Of a DNA stretch of 64,000 bases, positions 28,039 through 35,760 are shown in pieces; the first letter of the stretch is position 1; each line of letters begins with the position of its first letter. Source of the DNA: Sunxiuqinia elliptica (lineage in GTDB: Bacteria > Bacteroidota > Bacteroidia > Bacteroidales > Prolixibacteraceae); the NCBI RefSeq assembly GCF_900113005.1, contig NZ_FONW01000003.1, forward strand, positions 248,001-312,000, given 5' to 3'. The notes beneath the pieces are model-generated. The model saw nothing but the letters and a program-made list of their open reading frames with translations. It made no database searches and was not told where the DNA came from. The position numbers and the translations under genes were made by a program.

Positions 28039-28818
28039 ATGGCTTACCTGATTTATGATGGCAGCTTTGAAGGGTTTTTAAGCGTGGTGTTTCAATGCTA
28101 CCAACAAAAGCTTAGCCCAACGAATATTTGCAAAGAAAGTGATTTTCAGGAGGTATTATTCGCCCAAAAGCAAACTATTCCAAGCAACCCGAAACAGGCT
28201 CAACGCGTTTGGAAAGCGCTTCAAAAAAAGCTCCATCGGCGCAACCAGGAACTTCCTCTTCGAGCCTTTTTATCAGAACATCCAGGCATTGAGATGATGC
28301 TTTATCGCTTTATTCGGCGAGTATTTGATACTAGTTTTAGTATTGAAACAGACTATGGTGATTCGGATGTTCTGCAGCTCAAAAAGCTGGAAAGAAAGGT
28401 ACTGAAAGAAACCGCCCGCTTACTTCAGTTTGTTCGCTTTCAGGAAACAAGCGATGGTATTTACTTTGCACCAATTGAGCCGGAGTTTGATGTTTTACCC
28501 TTTACCCTTCATCATTTCAAAGACCGGTTTGCGGATCAACAATGGTTGATTTATGACCTTCGCCGCGATTATGGCTTTTACTACAACCTAAAGACAGTGG
28601 ATGAAGTTACGCTAAGCGAGAAAGCTTTTTCGACCATTGATGGTAAAGTAAACACCAACTTACTAGAAGAAAAGGAAGTGCATTATCAAAAGCTTTGGAA
28701 GAACTATTTTGACAGCATCAACATAAAAGAACGGAAAAACCTAAAGGTACAACGGCAATACATGCCACAACGCTACTGGAAATTTCTGCCCGAAAAATCA
28801 CCTAGAATAAAGGACTAA
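28039..28818 (+). CDS. DUF4130-type DNA metabolism protein (TIGR03915-like)
   Basis: The 259-residue product begins MAYLIYDGSFEGFLSVVFQCY, which is the typical start of the partner family of the UDG-linked radical-SAM protein (TIGR03915/DUF4130). The C-terminal part contains FTLHHFKDRFADQQWLIYDLRRDYGFYYN and the closing MPQRYWKFLPEK. In some bacteria this domain is fused to a uracil-DNA-glycosylase domain; here it is not, as the protein stops after DUF4130. It starts 5 bp after the radical-SAM gene, so the two are cotranscribed. Confidence 0.85.
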   Translation: MAYLIYDGSFEGFLSVVFQCYQQKLSPTNICKESDFQEVLFAQKQTIPSNPKQAQRVWKALQKKLHRRNQELPLRAFLSEHPGIEMMLYRFIRRVFDTSFSIETDYGDSDVLQLKKLERKVLKETARLLQFVRFQETSDGIYFAPIEPEFDVLPFTLHHFKDRFADQQWLIYDLRRDYGFYYNLKTVDEVTLSEKAFSTIDGKVNTNLLEEKEVHYQKLWKNYFDSINIKERKNLKVQRQYMPQRYWKFLPEKSPRIKD

Positions 28819-28871
28819 ACCTTTCTAATGTACTCTAATAAATTACAAGCGACCAATATCTACCAAACAAA

Positions 28872-28899
28872 AAAGCTCCTATCCAAGGATAGAAGCTTT
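28872..28899 (-). terminator. Terminator of rpmB-rpmG-DUF4295 operon
   Basis: AAAGCT-x-CTATCC (28872-28884) pairs with GGATAG-x-AGCTTT (28887-28899), with one internal mismatch and a 2-nt loop. A-rich sequence on the left gives a T-rich tail on the minus strand. Confidence 0.75.
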
Positions 28900-28921
28900 C
28901 ATGTTAAGCAAACAAATATCT

Positions 28922-29074
28922 TTACTTTTTAAAATAGTCTTTAACCATTTCGTTAGGAACGATATCTTCCTGAAATGTGTAAGCTCCGGTTTTTTCTGAT
29001 TTTACCATTTTAATTACTTTGGCATAACCTTTACCGGCTCCTTTTTGTAGTGATGCAACTGCTTTCTTAGCCAT
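28922..29074 (-). CDS. DUF4295 small basic protein in ribosomal operon
   Basis: The 50-residue product reads MAKKAVASLQKGAGKGYAKV at the start and ends VPNEMVKDYFKK. It is the short lysine-rich DUF4295 protein found in Bacteroidota beside the L33 gene. A ribosome-associated role is inferred from position and charge; no function has been shown to my knowledge. It starts 9 bp after the rpmG stop and is the last gene before the terminator. Its short length makes it easy to miss. Confidence 0.88.
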   Translation of the reverse strand: MAKKAVASLQKGAGKGYAKVIKMVKSEKTGAYTFQEDIVPNEMVKDYFKK

Positions 29075-29083
29075 ATCTCAATA

Positions 29084-29266
29084 TTATTTAATTTCGCGGT
29101 GTACAGTTACCTTTTTCAAAATTGGGTTGTATTTTTTCAACTCCAAACGATCAGGTGTATTTTTCCTATTCTTAGTTGTAATATAGCGTGATGTTCCAGG
29201 AACACCACTATCTTTATGCTCAGTGCATTCTAGAATAACCTGAACTCTATTACCTTTTTTAGCCAT
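29084..29266 (-). CDS. rpmG: 50S ribosomal protein L33
   Basis: The 60-residue product has the L33 core ([35 protein letters not shown]). The zinc-binding CxxC pairs of some L33 forms are absent; only one Cys is present, so this is the zinc-free type. It lies 11 bp downstream of rpmB in the same operon, the normal bacterial order. Confidence 0.95.
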   Translation of the reverse strand: MAKKGNRVQVILECTEHKDSGVPGTSRYITTKNRKNTPDRLELKKYNPILKKVTVHREIK

Positions 29267-29277
29267 TTTCTACGCTT

Positions 29278-29520
29278 TTAAATATTCGTTACGAATCCTT
29301 TTTCCTTAGCTTCTTTCAAGGCATTAGTCAATCCTTTTTTATTGATCGTACGAATACCTGCTGCAGAAACTGTTAACGAAATCCAACGATCTTCCTCTGG
29401 AAGATAGAATTTCTTCTTGAACAAATTCGGGTAAAACCGACGCTTAGTTCTTCTTTTGGAGTGTGAAACATTGTTTCCCACCACTACTTTTTTTCCGGTA
29501 ACTTGACAAATTTTTGACAT
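29278..29520 (-). CDS. rpmB: 50S ribosomal protein L28
   Basis: The 80-residue product has the L28 signature: [21 protein letters not shown], then [14 protein letters not shown] and [18 protein letters not shown]. It is the first gene of the rpmB-rpmG-DUF4295 operon, with a promoter match upstream. Confidence 0.96.
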   Translation of the reverse strand: MSKICQVTGKKVVVGNNVSHSKRRTKRRFYPNLFKKKFYLPEEDRWISLTVSAAGIRTINKKGLTNALKEAKEKGFVTNI

Positions 29521-29564
29521 TGTCTTATTTTTTATTCAGAATCACACATTTTTCAAACAGTTCG

Positions 29565-29595
29565 CAAAATAAGCGCTTTTTCTTGAAAATATCAA
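29565..29595 (-). promoter_or_regulatory. Probable promoter of rpmB operon
   Basis: On the minus strand TTG (29595-29593) is followed after 20 nt by TTATTTTG (29572-29565), one mismatch from TAnnTTTG. The predicted start would give a leader of roughly 35-40 nt. Confidence 0.45.
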
Positions 29596-29818
29596 ATTGT
29601 TTCAAAACTTTTTCGCACTTTTTTCAACAACTAATTGTTTAAAAATCAAAAAGTTTTTCTCTCATCTGAATCTGACAGCTATTTTTATATGCCCTTCAAA
29701 CTCAGCCGCTCTAAAAAAAGCATGTTTTTTTGCAATAATAAAATGAACATATTCTCGTTATACTGGTTGTTAGTGATAGTGTTTTAAAATTATTCAAAAA
29801 CTTTTAAATAAAAGCAAT

Positions 29819-30463
29819 ATGGAAGAACAAATTAATCAAATGCCGCGTATTGGCGACCTTGCTCCAGACTTTGAAGCAAACACCACTTACGGGCCAATCA
29901 AATTCTCAGAGTTTAACAAAGGTAGCTGGGTAATTCTATTCTCTCACCCAGCTGATTTCACACCTGTTTGTACAACCGAAATGAGCGGTTTTGCTCTTCA
30001 AAGTGAGGAGTTCAAAGCTTTAAATACCAAATTAATGGGTTTGAGTATCGATAGTATTCACTCTCATGTAGCTTGGGTAAATAATGTTAAAAAGAACAGT
30101 GGGGTTCTTTTCAATTTCCCAATTGTTGCTGATATCGACATGAAAGTGTCAAAACTATATGGCATGCTACAACCCAATGAAAGCGAAACGGCAGCTGTTC
30201 GGGCAGTATTTATCATTGACCCAACCGGAAAAGTTCGCTTAATTATGTATTATCCGTTGAACGTTGGACGCAATATGGATGAAATTGTACGTGCCTTAAA
30301 AGCACTACAGGTTTCAGATAAACACAATGTTGCTTTGCCTCTAAACTGGGTTCCGGGCGAGAAGGTGATTGTTCCTCCTCCAAAAACTGTTGAAGAAATG
30401 GAAGAACGCGAAAAGTCAGATTATGAAATGATGGATTTCTACCTGGCGAAAAAAGATCTGTAA
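29819..30463 (+). CDS. 1-Cys peroxiredoxin (Prx6-type)
   Basis: The 214-residue product reduces peroxides in the cytoplasm. The peroxidatic Cys51 lies in HPADFTPVCTTE, and the length and C-terminal extension (LPLNWVPGEKVIVPPP) fit the Prx6 group. No clear resolving cysteine is seen. It has a monocistronic look, with the next gene 102 bp away. Confidence 0.93.
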   Translation: MEEQINQMPRIGDLAPDFEANTTYGPIKFSEFNKGSWVILFSHPADFTPVCTTEMSGFALQSEEFKALNTKLMGLSIDSIHSHVAWVNNVKKNSGVLFNFPIVADIDMKVSKLYGMLQPNESETAAVRAVFIIDPTGKVRLIMYYPLNVGRNMDEIVRALKALQVSDKHNVALPLNWVPGEKVIVPPPKTVEEMEEREKSDYEMMDFYLAKKDL

Positions 30464-30564
30464 TCGAGAAAATCTTTATAATTGTTAACAGGAGGTGCAT
30501 TTTTGTACCTCCTGTTTCATTTTATAGAAAAGACCCTTATTTTAGTCCAGTATAAATCGAATAA

Positions 30565-31383
30565 ATGCGAACCGACCAACCAACATATTATCCTACCATT
30601 TTGGGAGCTGCCCATTTGGTCATCCTGTATATTTTCATTCAAACCGTAGTGGATTTCCCGCTCGCCGTTTGGGACTATTATCATGGGACCGAATACCTTG
30701 GTAACCCCATAAAGAAGATTGTGTTATCATTGGGCTCCATCCTATTCATTTTATACTTCGCCTACCGAAAGGCAAAAACAACAATCAGCCAACTATTTCC
30801 GGCAAAACGCTTTAATCCTCTCATTTTTATTCCAATCCTGACGTTTTTGGCTGCTGCCCATGTTTTTCTGGGAGAGATCAATCAAAAAGTTGATGAACTG
30901 ATCCCTCCTCCACCATGGTTTTGGGAATTGTTTGAACGAATTTTTCAAAATGACTACGGATTTTTGGGGGCCTTTTTGAAGGTGGCAGTTATTGCACCTA
31001 TCGTCGAAGAGCTCATTTTTAGGGGAGTGATTATGCACGGTTTTATGCGTAACTACCCGAAAGTGATTGCCATTTTTGTCTCGGCACTATTCTTTGCTTT
31101 ATTCCATTTAAATCCATGGCAATTCCCGGCGACTTTCTTACTGGGACTTTTGCTCGGTTGGGTTATGGTCATTACCCGAAATATTTTTGCCTGCATTATT
31201 GGGCACTCCATCAATAACCTGCTGGTTTTACTTTCAATTGAGTATTGGGAAGAACTCAGCCAGTTCTCCTTTTACCTGCTTGAGAAAACTGACCAGCTAC
31301 AAATTAGTTACCTGGTTGCTGGTTTCAGCGTGGTACTCATTGCCCTGCTGGCTCTTTTCTCAACTAAAAAACAAACCTCTTAG
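30565..31383 (+). CDS. CPBP-family intramembrane metalloprotease
   Basis: The 272-residue multi-pass membrane protein has the CPBP/Abi motifs: EELIFRG (motif 1) and FHLNPWQFP (motif 2 histidine), then GHSINN (motif 3). The family includes CAAX-processing enzymes and bacteriocin-immunity proteins; the substrate here is unknown. The stop lies 14 bp before the DUF456 gene, so the two are probably cotranscribed. Confidence 0.88.
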   Translation: MRTDQPTYYPTILGAAHLVILYIFIQTVVDFPLAVWDYYHGTEYLGNPIKKIVLSLGSILFILYFAYRKAKTTISQLFPAKRFNPLIFIPILTFLAAAHVFLGEINQKVDELIPPPPWFWELFERIFQNDYGFLGAFLKVAVIAPIVEELIFRGVIMHGFMRNYPKVIAIFVSALFFALFHLNPWQFPATFLLGLLLGWVMVITRNIFACIIGHSINNLLVLLSIEYWEELSQFSFYLLEKTDQLQISYLVAGFSVVLIALLALFSTKKQTS

Positions 31384-31397
31384 CACCTCTCTTTCAT

Positions 31398-31874
31398 ATG
31401 GACTATGTATTAATTGCTTTCGGCATCCTATTTATTATCAGTGGTATTTTAGGAGGAGTTCTCCCTGTACTTCCAGGCCCTCCCCTAAGTTATGTGGGAT
31501 TAATCCTGCTTCACCTTACTGAACGTTACCAATTTTCAACCAATTTCTTAGTGATTTGGGGAATCATTACGGTCGTTGTCTATTTGCTCGACTACTTTAT
31601 CCCGGTATGGGGCACTAAGAAGTTTGGAGGCAGTAAACGGGGCGTTTGGGGAAGTATTATTGGCCTGCTTGTCGGCATGTTCCTCTTCCCTCCTTTTGGC
31701 ATTATCGTAGGCCCTTTTGCCGGTGCTGTACTTGGCGAATTGAGTGGAGGGAAACAATCCAAAGAAGCTCTACGCTCTGGATTTGGTTCGTTTGTTGGCT
31801 TTTTAGTGGGCACGCTGCTAAAGCTGATTGCCTCTGGAATGATGGCTTGGTATTTCTTTGTTGAAATGATCTAG
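31398..31874 (+). CDS. DUF456 membrane protein
   Basis: The 158-residue product has about four membrane helices and the glycine-rich DUF456 core (GSIIGLLVGMFLFPPFGIIVG, PFAGAVLGEL). The start ISGILGGVLPVLPGPPLSYVG is typical. Function is unknown. It is second in a two-gene unit with the CPBP protease and is followed by a bidirectional terminator. Confidence 0.88.
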   Translation: MDYVLIAFGILFIISGILGGVLPVLPGPPLSYVGLILLHLTERYQFSTNFLVIWGIITVVVYLLDYFIPVWGTKKFGGSKRGVWGSIIGLLVGMFLFPPFGIIVGPFAGAVLGELSGGKQSKEALRSGFGSFVGFLVGTLLKLIASGMMAWYFFVEMI

Positions 31875-31903
31875 ATACGCTGACAAAATCACCTACATAA
31901 AGC

Positions 31904-31943
31904 AAAGCCCATCAAACATCTTCATAGATCTTTGATGGGCTTT
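31904..31943. terminator. Bidirectional terminator
   Basis: AAAGCCCATCAAA (31904-31916) and TTTGATGGGCTTT (31931-31943) form a perfect 13-bp stem. It separates the convergent DUF456 and ribB genes. Confidence 0.85.
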
Positions 31944-31979
31944 GTTGTCTTTACTAGCTCCCTTCCATACGTTGATCAC

Positions 31980-32651
31980 TTAGGATAAGGCAGCTTCTTT
32001 TTGGAGCTTGTTTTCAGCAACCAGCTTACGATATTGGTAGATATCCTCAATAGTCGCAACGGTCATATCATGCTTTTGAGCAAAATCAATCACTTCAGGC
32101 AAACGCGCCATGGTACCATCCACATTGGTTAGTTCACACAAAATAGCGGTATCACCCAAGCCTGCTAATCGTACTAAGTCCACACTCCCTTCGGTATGTC
32201 CCCGACGCTCAAAAACGCCATTATTTTTGGCTCTCAAAGGAAACACATGCCCTGGATGCGATAAATCATCTGCTTTTGCATGATCAGCAATGGCTGTTTG
32301 AATTGTCGTTATCCGGTCTTGAGCTGAAACTCCCGTAGTAACACCTTCTTTCGCTTCAATCGAAATTGTAAAAGCCGTTTGATTTTTGCTGGTATTGGTT
32401 TCGACCATTGGCCGTAAGCCAAGTGTTTGGCATTTTTCTTCGGTCAGACACAAACATACGATTCCGCTACATTCGCGAATCATCAGGGCCATATCTTTTG
32501 CTGTCATTGTCTTGGCAGGAAAAATGATGTCTCCTTCATTTTCGCGGTCTTCATCATCGACCAGCAAAATACCTTTTCCTTCTTGTAGTTTTTGAATTGC
32601 CCGTTCAACCCGCTCCTGGCTGGTTGCCCCAAATGCATTTAACGTGATCAT
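31980..32651 (-). CDS. ribB: 3,4-dihydroxy-2-butanone 4-phosphate synthase
   Basis: RibB converts ribulose 5-phosphate to the four-carbon precursor of riboflavin. The 223-residue product has the acid-rich [15 protein letters not shown] motif, [12 protein letters not shown], and the [10 protein letters not shown] and [16 protein letters not shown] segments of the active site. It lacks the RibA (GTP cyclohydrolase II) domain found fused in many bacteria. It is controlled by an FMN riboswitch 110 bp upstream. Confidence 0.95.
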   Translation of the reverse strand: MITLNAFGATSQERVERAIQKLQEGKGILLVDDEDRENEGDIIFPAKTMTAKDMALMIRECSGIVCLCLTEEKCQTLGLRPMVETNTSKNQTAFTISIEAKEGVTTGVSAQDRITTIQTAIADHAKADDLSHPGHVFPLRAKNNGVFERRGHTEGSVDLVRLAGLGDTAILCELTNVDGTMARLPEVIDFAQKHDMTVATIEDIYQYRKLVAENKLQKEAALS

Positions 32652-32761
32652 TTTTACTCCTCCTTTTTGTTGTAAATCTCAAAAATCTTCGGAGCATTGC
32701 AATCACCACGGCCCTATTGTACAAAGCCAATTGCACAGGCAGTCGATTGGTTATTGATTCT

Positions 32762-32876
32762 TCTCTCATCCAGACTTTAACTGTCGGTTTTGGAGTTTCA
32801 CCAAATCAATCCTCTATCAGAGGAGTCGCGGACTTTTACCGCCGGTAGGGACTTGCACCCTGCCCCGAAGAATATC
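32762..32876 (-). promoter_or_regulatory. FMN riboswitch (RFN element)
   Basis: The minus strand carries the RFN conserved parts in order: TTCGGGGCAGGGTG, CCTACCGGCGGT, AGTCCGCGA, TTTGGTGAAACTCC, ACCGACAG and AGTCTGGATGAGAG. The element lies between a promoter and ribB, so flavin mononucleotide is expected to shut ribB off. I see no clear terminator hairpin after it, so control may act on translation. Confidence 0.95.
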
Positions 32877-32880
32877 GGGG

Positions 32881-32911
32881 CAAAATTAGCTGTTTCCTAT
32901 TTCTCAATCAA
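32881..32911 (-). promoter_or_regulatory. Promoter of FMN-riboswitch/ribB transcript
   Basis: On the minus strand TTG (32911-32909), 20 nt, then TAATTTTG (32888-32881) matches the Bacteroidota promoter consensus exactly. Transcription would start at the 5' edge of the riboswitch. Confidence 0.7.
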
Positions 32912-32981
32912 GTTAAAAGCCATTGATTTTTGACGAAGTATAAGTTTTCTCGTTGTACTTTTCTAATTGCTATCACATAAA

Positions 32982-33020
32982 AAGAGGCCGTCTCAACTTT
33001 AAATTTTGAGACGGCCTCTT
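32982..33020 (-). terminator. Terminator after codB
   Basis: AAGAGGCCGTCTCAA (32982-32996) and TTGAGACGGCCTCTT (33006-33020) form a perfect 15-bp stem. On the minus strand it is followed by TTTATG, a moderate tail. Confidence 0.85.
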
Positions 33021-33057
33021 CAGTTTGAAAGATAACTTGACCAAGCGTCAAGTCATT

Positions 33058-34299
33058 TTATAGTGTTTCAGTCTTTAAAATGACTTTCTCAATAATCACA
33101 TAAACAACGATTGAGCTAACCACGCTATTGACTGGCGCAATACCCGGCAAATAAGTTGCAGCTAAAACACCAAAGCCCCATGCAACTACTGCTGACCAAC
33201 GAAATTTGCTGATCTTCTTTTCTGCAAAAGCAATGTATTTTGATTTATGAACCAAGAAATAATCGGCGATTAATACCCCGCCAATAGAAGGGAGCATTGA
33301 GTTCAAGACATTCAGGAATCCAACAAAGTTGTTGTACAAATAAAGCGCCAGCAGGGTTCCAATTATCCCATTAACAATCACCATAATCTTTTTAGGCAAA
33401 CGGGTGATATTTGAAAAACCAAGTCCTGATGCATAAAGCGCATTATCGTTGGTTGTCCAAATGTTCAAGCCCAGAATAATCATCGCCCAAACAATCATGC
33501 CCTGATTCATCAAAACATCACTAATATCGGATTGCTGATAAAAGGCAGAACCAACAGCACCGAAAAAGAACATTAACGAATTACCTAAGAAAAAGGCAAT
33601 CAGTGTGGTTGATAGAGCAATCTTGCTACTTTTTGAGAATCGGGTAAAATCGGGCGTTAAAGTTCCCCCGCTGATAAATGAAGCAACACAAATCCCAATG
33701 GCAGAATACAGTGTCATTGGGTTTTCGGGAACGATATCGAACCAAACCGATGTGCCTCCAAAATCATTGAAAGCCTTTCCAACCGACATCAAGCCAAGCA
33801 CCGTAATGGAAGGAACTGCAATAGAACTAAGTACCGTAAGTGCCTTGATCCCAAACCAAGCCGTTGCTGTCATAATTAAACCCGACACGATAACCAGCAA
33901 ATAGATATTCAATCCTGTGACTTTTTGCACCGGAATAGCAAACATAGCAACTCCAACACCAAACCAGCCAACTTGAGTTATCCCTAATAAGAAAGAAGGA
34001 AGAATAGATCCTCTTTCGCCAAAAGAATAACGAGCTAATAAGTGTGTTGATAAACCTGTTCGTGATGCAATTAAAGCGAGTAAACCAGTATAAATTCCAA
34101 GAATCAGGTTTCCGGCCAAAATTGCCGTAATAAACTTTGATGCGGTTAAGCCTGCTCCAAGCTTTCCTCCTGCCCACATACTGGCTGAAAAGAAAGTAAA
34201 TCCAAGCATAACCAAAAGCATTGCCCAAAATCCTTTTTTACTTTTCGCGTCAACTGCCGATAACGAAAAATCGTGATCGTAGTGTGATGGTGATTCCAT
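33058..34299 (-). CDS. codB: Cytosine permease CodB
   Basis: The 413-residue product is an inner-membrane transporter of the NCS1 family with about 12 helices. It follows E. coli CodB closely: MLGFTFFSASMWAGGKLG, TQVGWFGVGVAMFAIPV, GLNIWTTNDNALYASGLGF and NNFVGFLNVLNS. It would import cytosine by coupling to a cation gradient. No cytosine deaminase (codA) gene is beside it; instead it follows a phosphoribosyltransferase-like gene by 24 bp, so the pair probably salvages a pyrimidine base. Confidence 0.93.
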   Translation of the reverse strand: MESPSHYDHDFSLSAVDAKSKKGFWAMLLVMLGFTFFSASMWAGGKLGAGLTASKFITAILAGNLILGIYTGLLALIASRTGLSTHLLARYSFGERGSILPSFLLGITQVGWFGVGVAMFAIPVQKVTGLNIYLLVIVSGLIMTATAWFGIKALTVLSSIAVPSITVLGLMSVGKAFNDFGGTSVWFDIVPENPMTLYSAIGICVASFISGGTLTPDFTRFSKSSKIALSTTLIAFFLGNSLMFFFGAVGSAFYQQSDISDVLMNQGMIVWAMIILGLNIWTTNDNALYASGLGFSNITRLPKKIMVIVNGIIGTLLALYLYNNFVGFLNVLNSMLPSIGGVLIADYFLVHKSKYIAFAEKKISKFRWSAVVAWGFGVLAATYLPGIAPVNSVVSSIVVYVIIEKVILKTETL

Positions 34300-34323
34300 A
34301 GTTAGTCTTTAATATGAATGATT

Positions 34324-35319
34324 TTAAGAATTTGCAATGCTTTTTATTTTGGCCAAATGCTTGGAAGCTAATTCCTCCAAATCGACTTTACCAAACTGGC
34401 TGCAATCAAGCATCGGAGCACGCTCTCCAACCTGTTGTTCGAAGGTTCTTCCCCGACGAGCCATGGTATAAATCTGCTCCCAATATTCAATCACATCTTC
34501 CAAGTATTCGGGGAGCCAGAATGCCCGCGAACCGGCGTCGTAGATCACACAACGTTCCATCGGAAATGTCGGATTTTCGTATTGGCTTTTGATAAATTCT
34601 GGAGCCATCACAGCTTCGCGCTTTACCAAGTCGGTTCCGGTAAGCTTGATGGTTAAAGGAGATGAAACAGTGGGCACCGTAAAACGCCCTTCAATATAGC
34701 ATAAAGTGGTTGATTGATAGCCTTCAAATTTCTCGCGACAAAGAGCATCCAGGTTTTCCAGAATTTCTTCGGTCCGTTTTCCGCCAAACGTAAAAAACAG
34801 GATCGATTCGATCTTGGTATTATTCATCTCGGCTTGTTTCACCAATGCTTCCAAACCAAACTCCAAGCTGGTGCCAGTAGCTACCACATCGCCAATAACA
34901 ATTTGAGCTGAATGGGGCATATACACTTTCTGGTAATCGCTTTCAATGATGTGCCACTCTTCTGAATCCGGATTGATACGGGCCCGTTGTGCACTAATAA
35001 ATGAGGAACCATGCAAATTCCAATCAAATACATCCGCAATTGCTTCACGTAAGCCAAAGTTCAGGCCACCTCTTAAAATATTAAAGACAATGGTTTTCCG
35101 TTCTTCCAAATTAATGACCTGCTCTTCCTGTAAACTCTTCATCACATTTGAACAAGCCGTCCGCAATTTGCGGGTGTAATTCACCCCCATCACAGTGGTA
35201 TCGTTGCATATAGCACGCGTTTCTTCGCTTGAAATTACCAACCGGTTGACACTCGTCTTCCCCTCCTCTTCAATTTTATAAATTGAACAGTTATTTCTCT
35301 TTGAAATTCTATTCAGCAT
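34324..35319 (-). CDS. Phosphoribosyltransferase-like protein paired with codB
   Basis: The product of about 331 residues has a PRPP-binding loop, IVIGDVVATGTSLEFG, and an earlier FNILRGGLNFGL like the PRTase hood. It is much longer than UPRT or OPRT (about 210 residues); the C-terminal region (MARRGRTFEQQVGERAPMLDC) is unfamiliar. I chose the Met at 35319 (MLNRISKR), but an ATG 39 bases upstream is also possible. Its place directly before codB suggests it turns an imported pyrimidine base into a nucleotide. The exact base and activity are unknown. Confidence 0.75.
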   Translation of the reverse strand: MLNRISKRNNCSIYKIEEEGKTSVNRLVISSEETRAICNDTTVMGVNYTRKLRTACSNVMKSLQEEQVINLEERKTIVFNILRGGLNFGLREAIADVFDWNLHGSSFISAQRARINPDSEEWHIIESDYQKVYMPHSAQIVIGDVVATGTSLEFGLEALVKQAEMNNTKIESILFFTFGGKRTEEILENLDALCREKFEGYQSTTLCYIEGRFTVPTVSSPLTIKLTGTDLVKREAVMAPEFIKSQYENPTFPMERCVIYDAGSRAFWLPEYLEDVIEYWEQIYTMARRGRTFEQQVGERAPMLDCSQFGKVDLEELASKHLAKIKSIANS

Positions 35320-35419
35320 TTCTCTACTACGTTTAAAAAAAATTAATTGGGAAAACAAGAGGCCAGGATAGCCTCCGAGCGTGTCCCAGATATTTTAGAA
35401 TACTCCAAATTCTGGACGA

Positions 35420-35449
35420 CAAAAATGCTTTTTTTAATCGAAAAGTCAA
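35420..35449 (-). promoter_or_regulatory. Possible promoter of PRTase-codB operon
   Basis: Minus-strand TTG (35449-35447), 19 nt, then CATTTTTG (35427-35420), one mismatch from TAnnTTTG. Predicted leader of about 50-90 nt depending on the start codon. Confidence 0.35.
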
Positions 35450-35648
35450 AAATAATTTTTCAAAAATCGGTATGATAAAAAGCATACGAAGCAATAAGCT
35501 CCTTTAGCTGAATTTCTTTGGATCGAAAGAACCTTTGTTCATCGAGCCATGAACCGTGAAAAATGGAGGGAGTCCTACGATAAAGCCAAAGTAAAAACAC
35601 AAGTATACTGGGGAAACTCCATTCATTTATAGCAATGATAAAATAAAA

Positions 35649-35683
35649 CTATCCCACGACTTAATTAAAAGATCATGGGATAG
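35649..35683 (-). terminator. Terminator at the end of the GH18 locus
   Basis: CTATCCCA (35649-35656) pairs with TGGGATAG (35676-35683), with partial pairing continuing inward. The minus-strand tail TTTTATTTTATC is T-rich. It ends the sigma-to-GH18 gene set. Confidence 0.7.
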
Positions 35684-35760
35684 CGCTTATGAATTGGGGA
35701 AAAAGGTTTCTAATGATTGAGCTGTTTCATTCTAATAATTCGTTCATGAGATACGCTCGG

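Larger units (their letters stand above)
35359..35760. other. Gene-poor region holding a promoter and a terminator
   Basis: The 402-bp stretch contains a likely promoter for the PRTase-codB pair and the terminator of the GH18 gene. A 27-residue open frame from 35548 has no visible support. The rest shows nothing. Confidence 0.5.

Noticed and set aside
35548-35631. Short frame starting MNREKWRESYDKAK
   Set aside because: Only 27 residues and no promoter or match to a known small protein; could be a gene remnant but cannot be supported.
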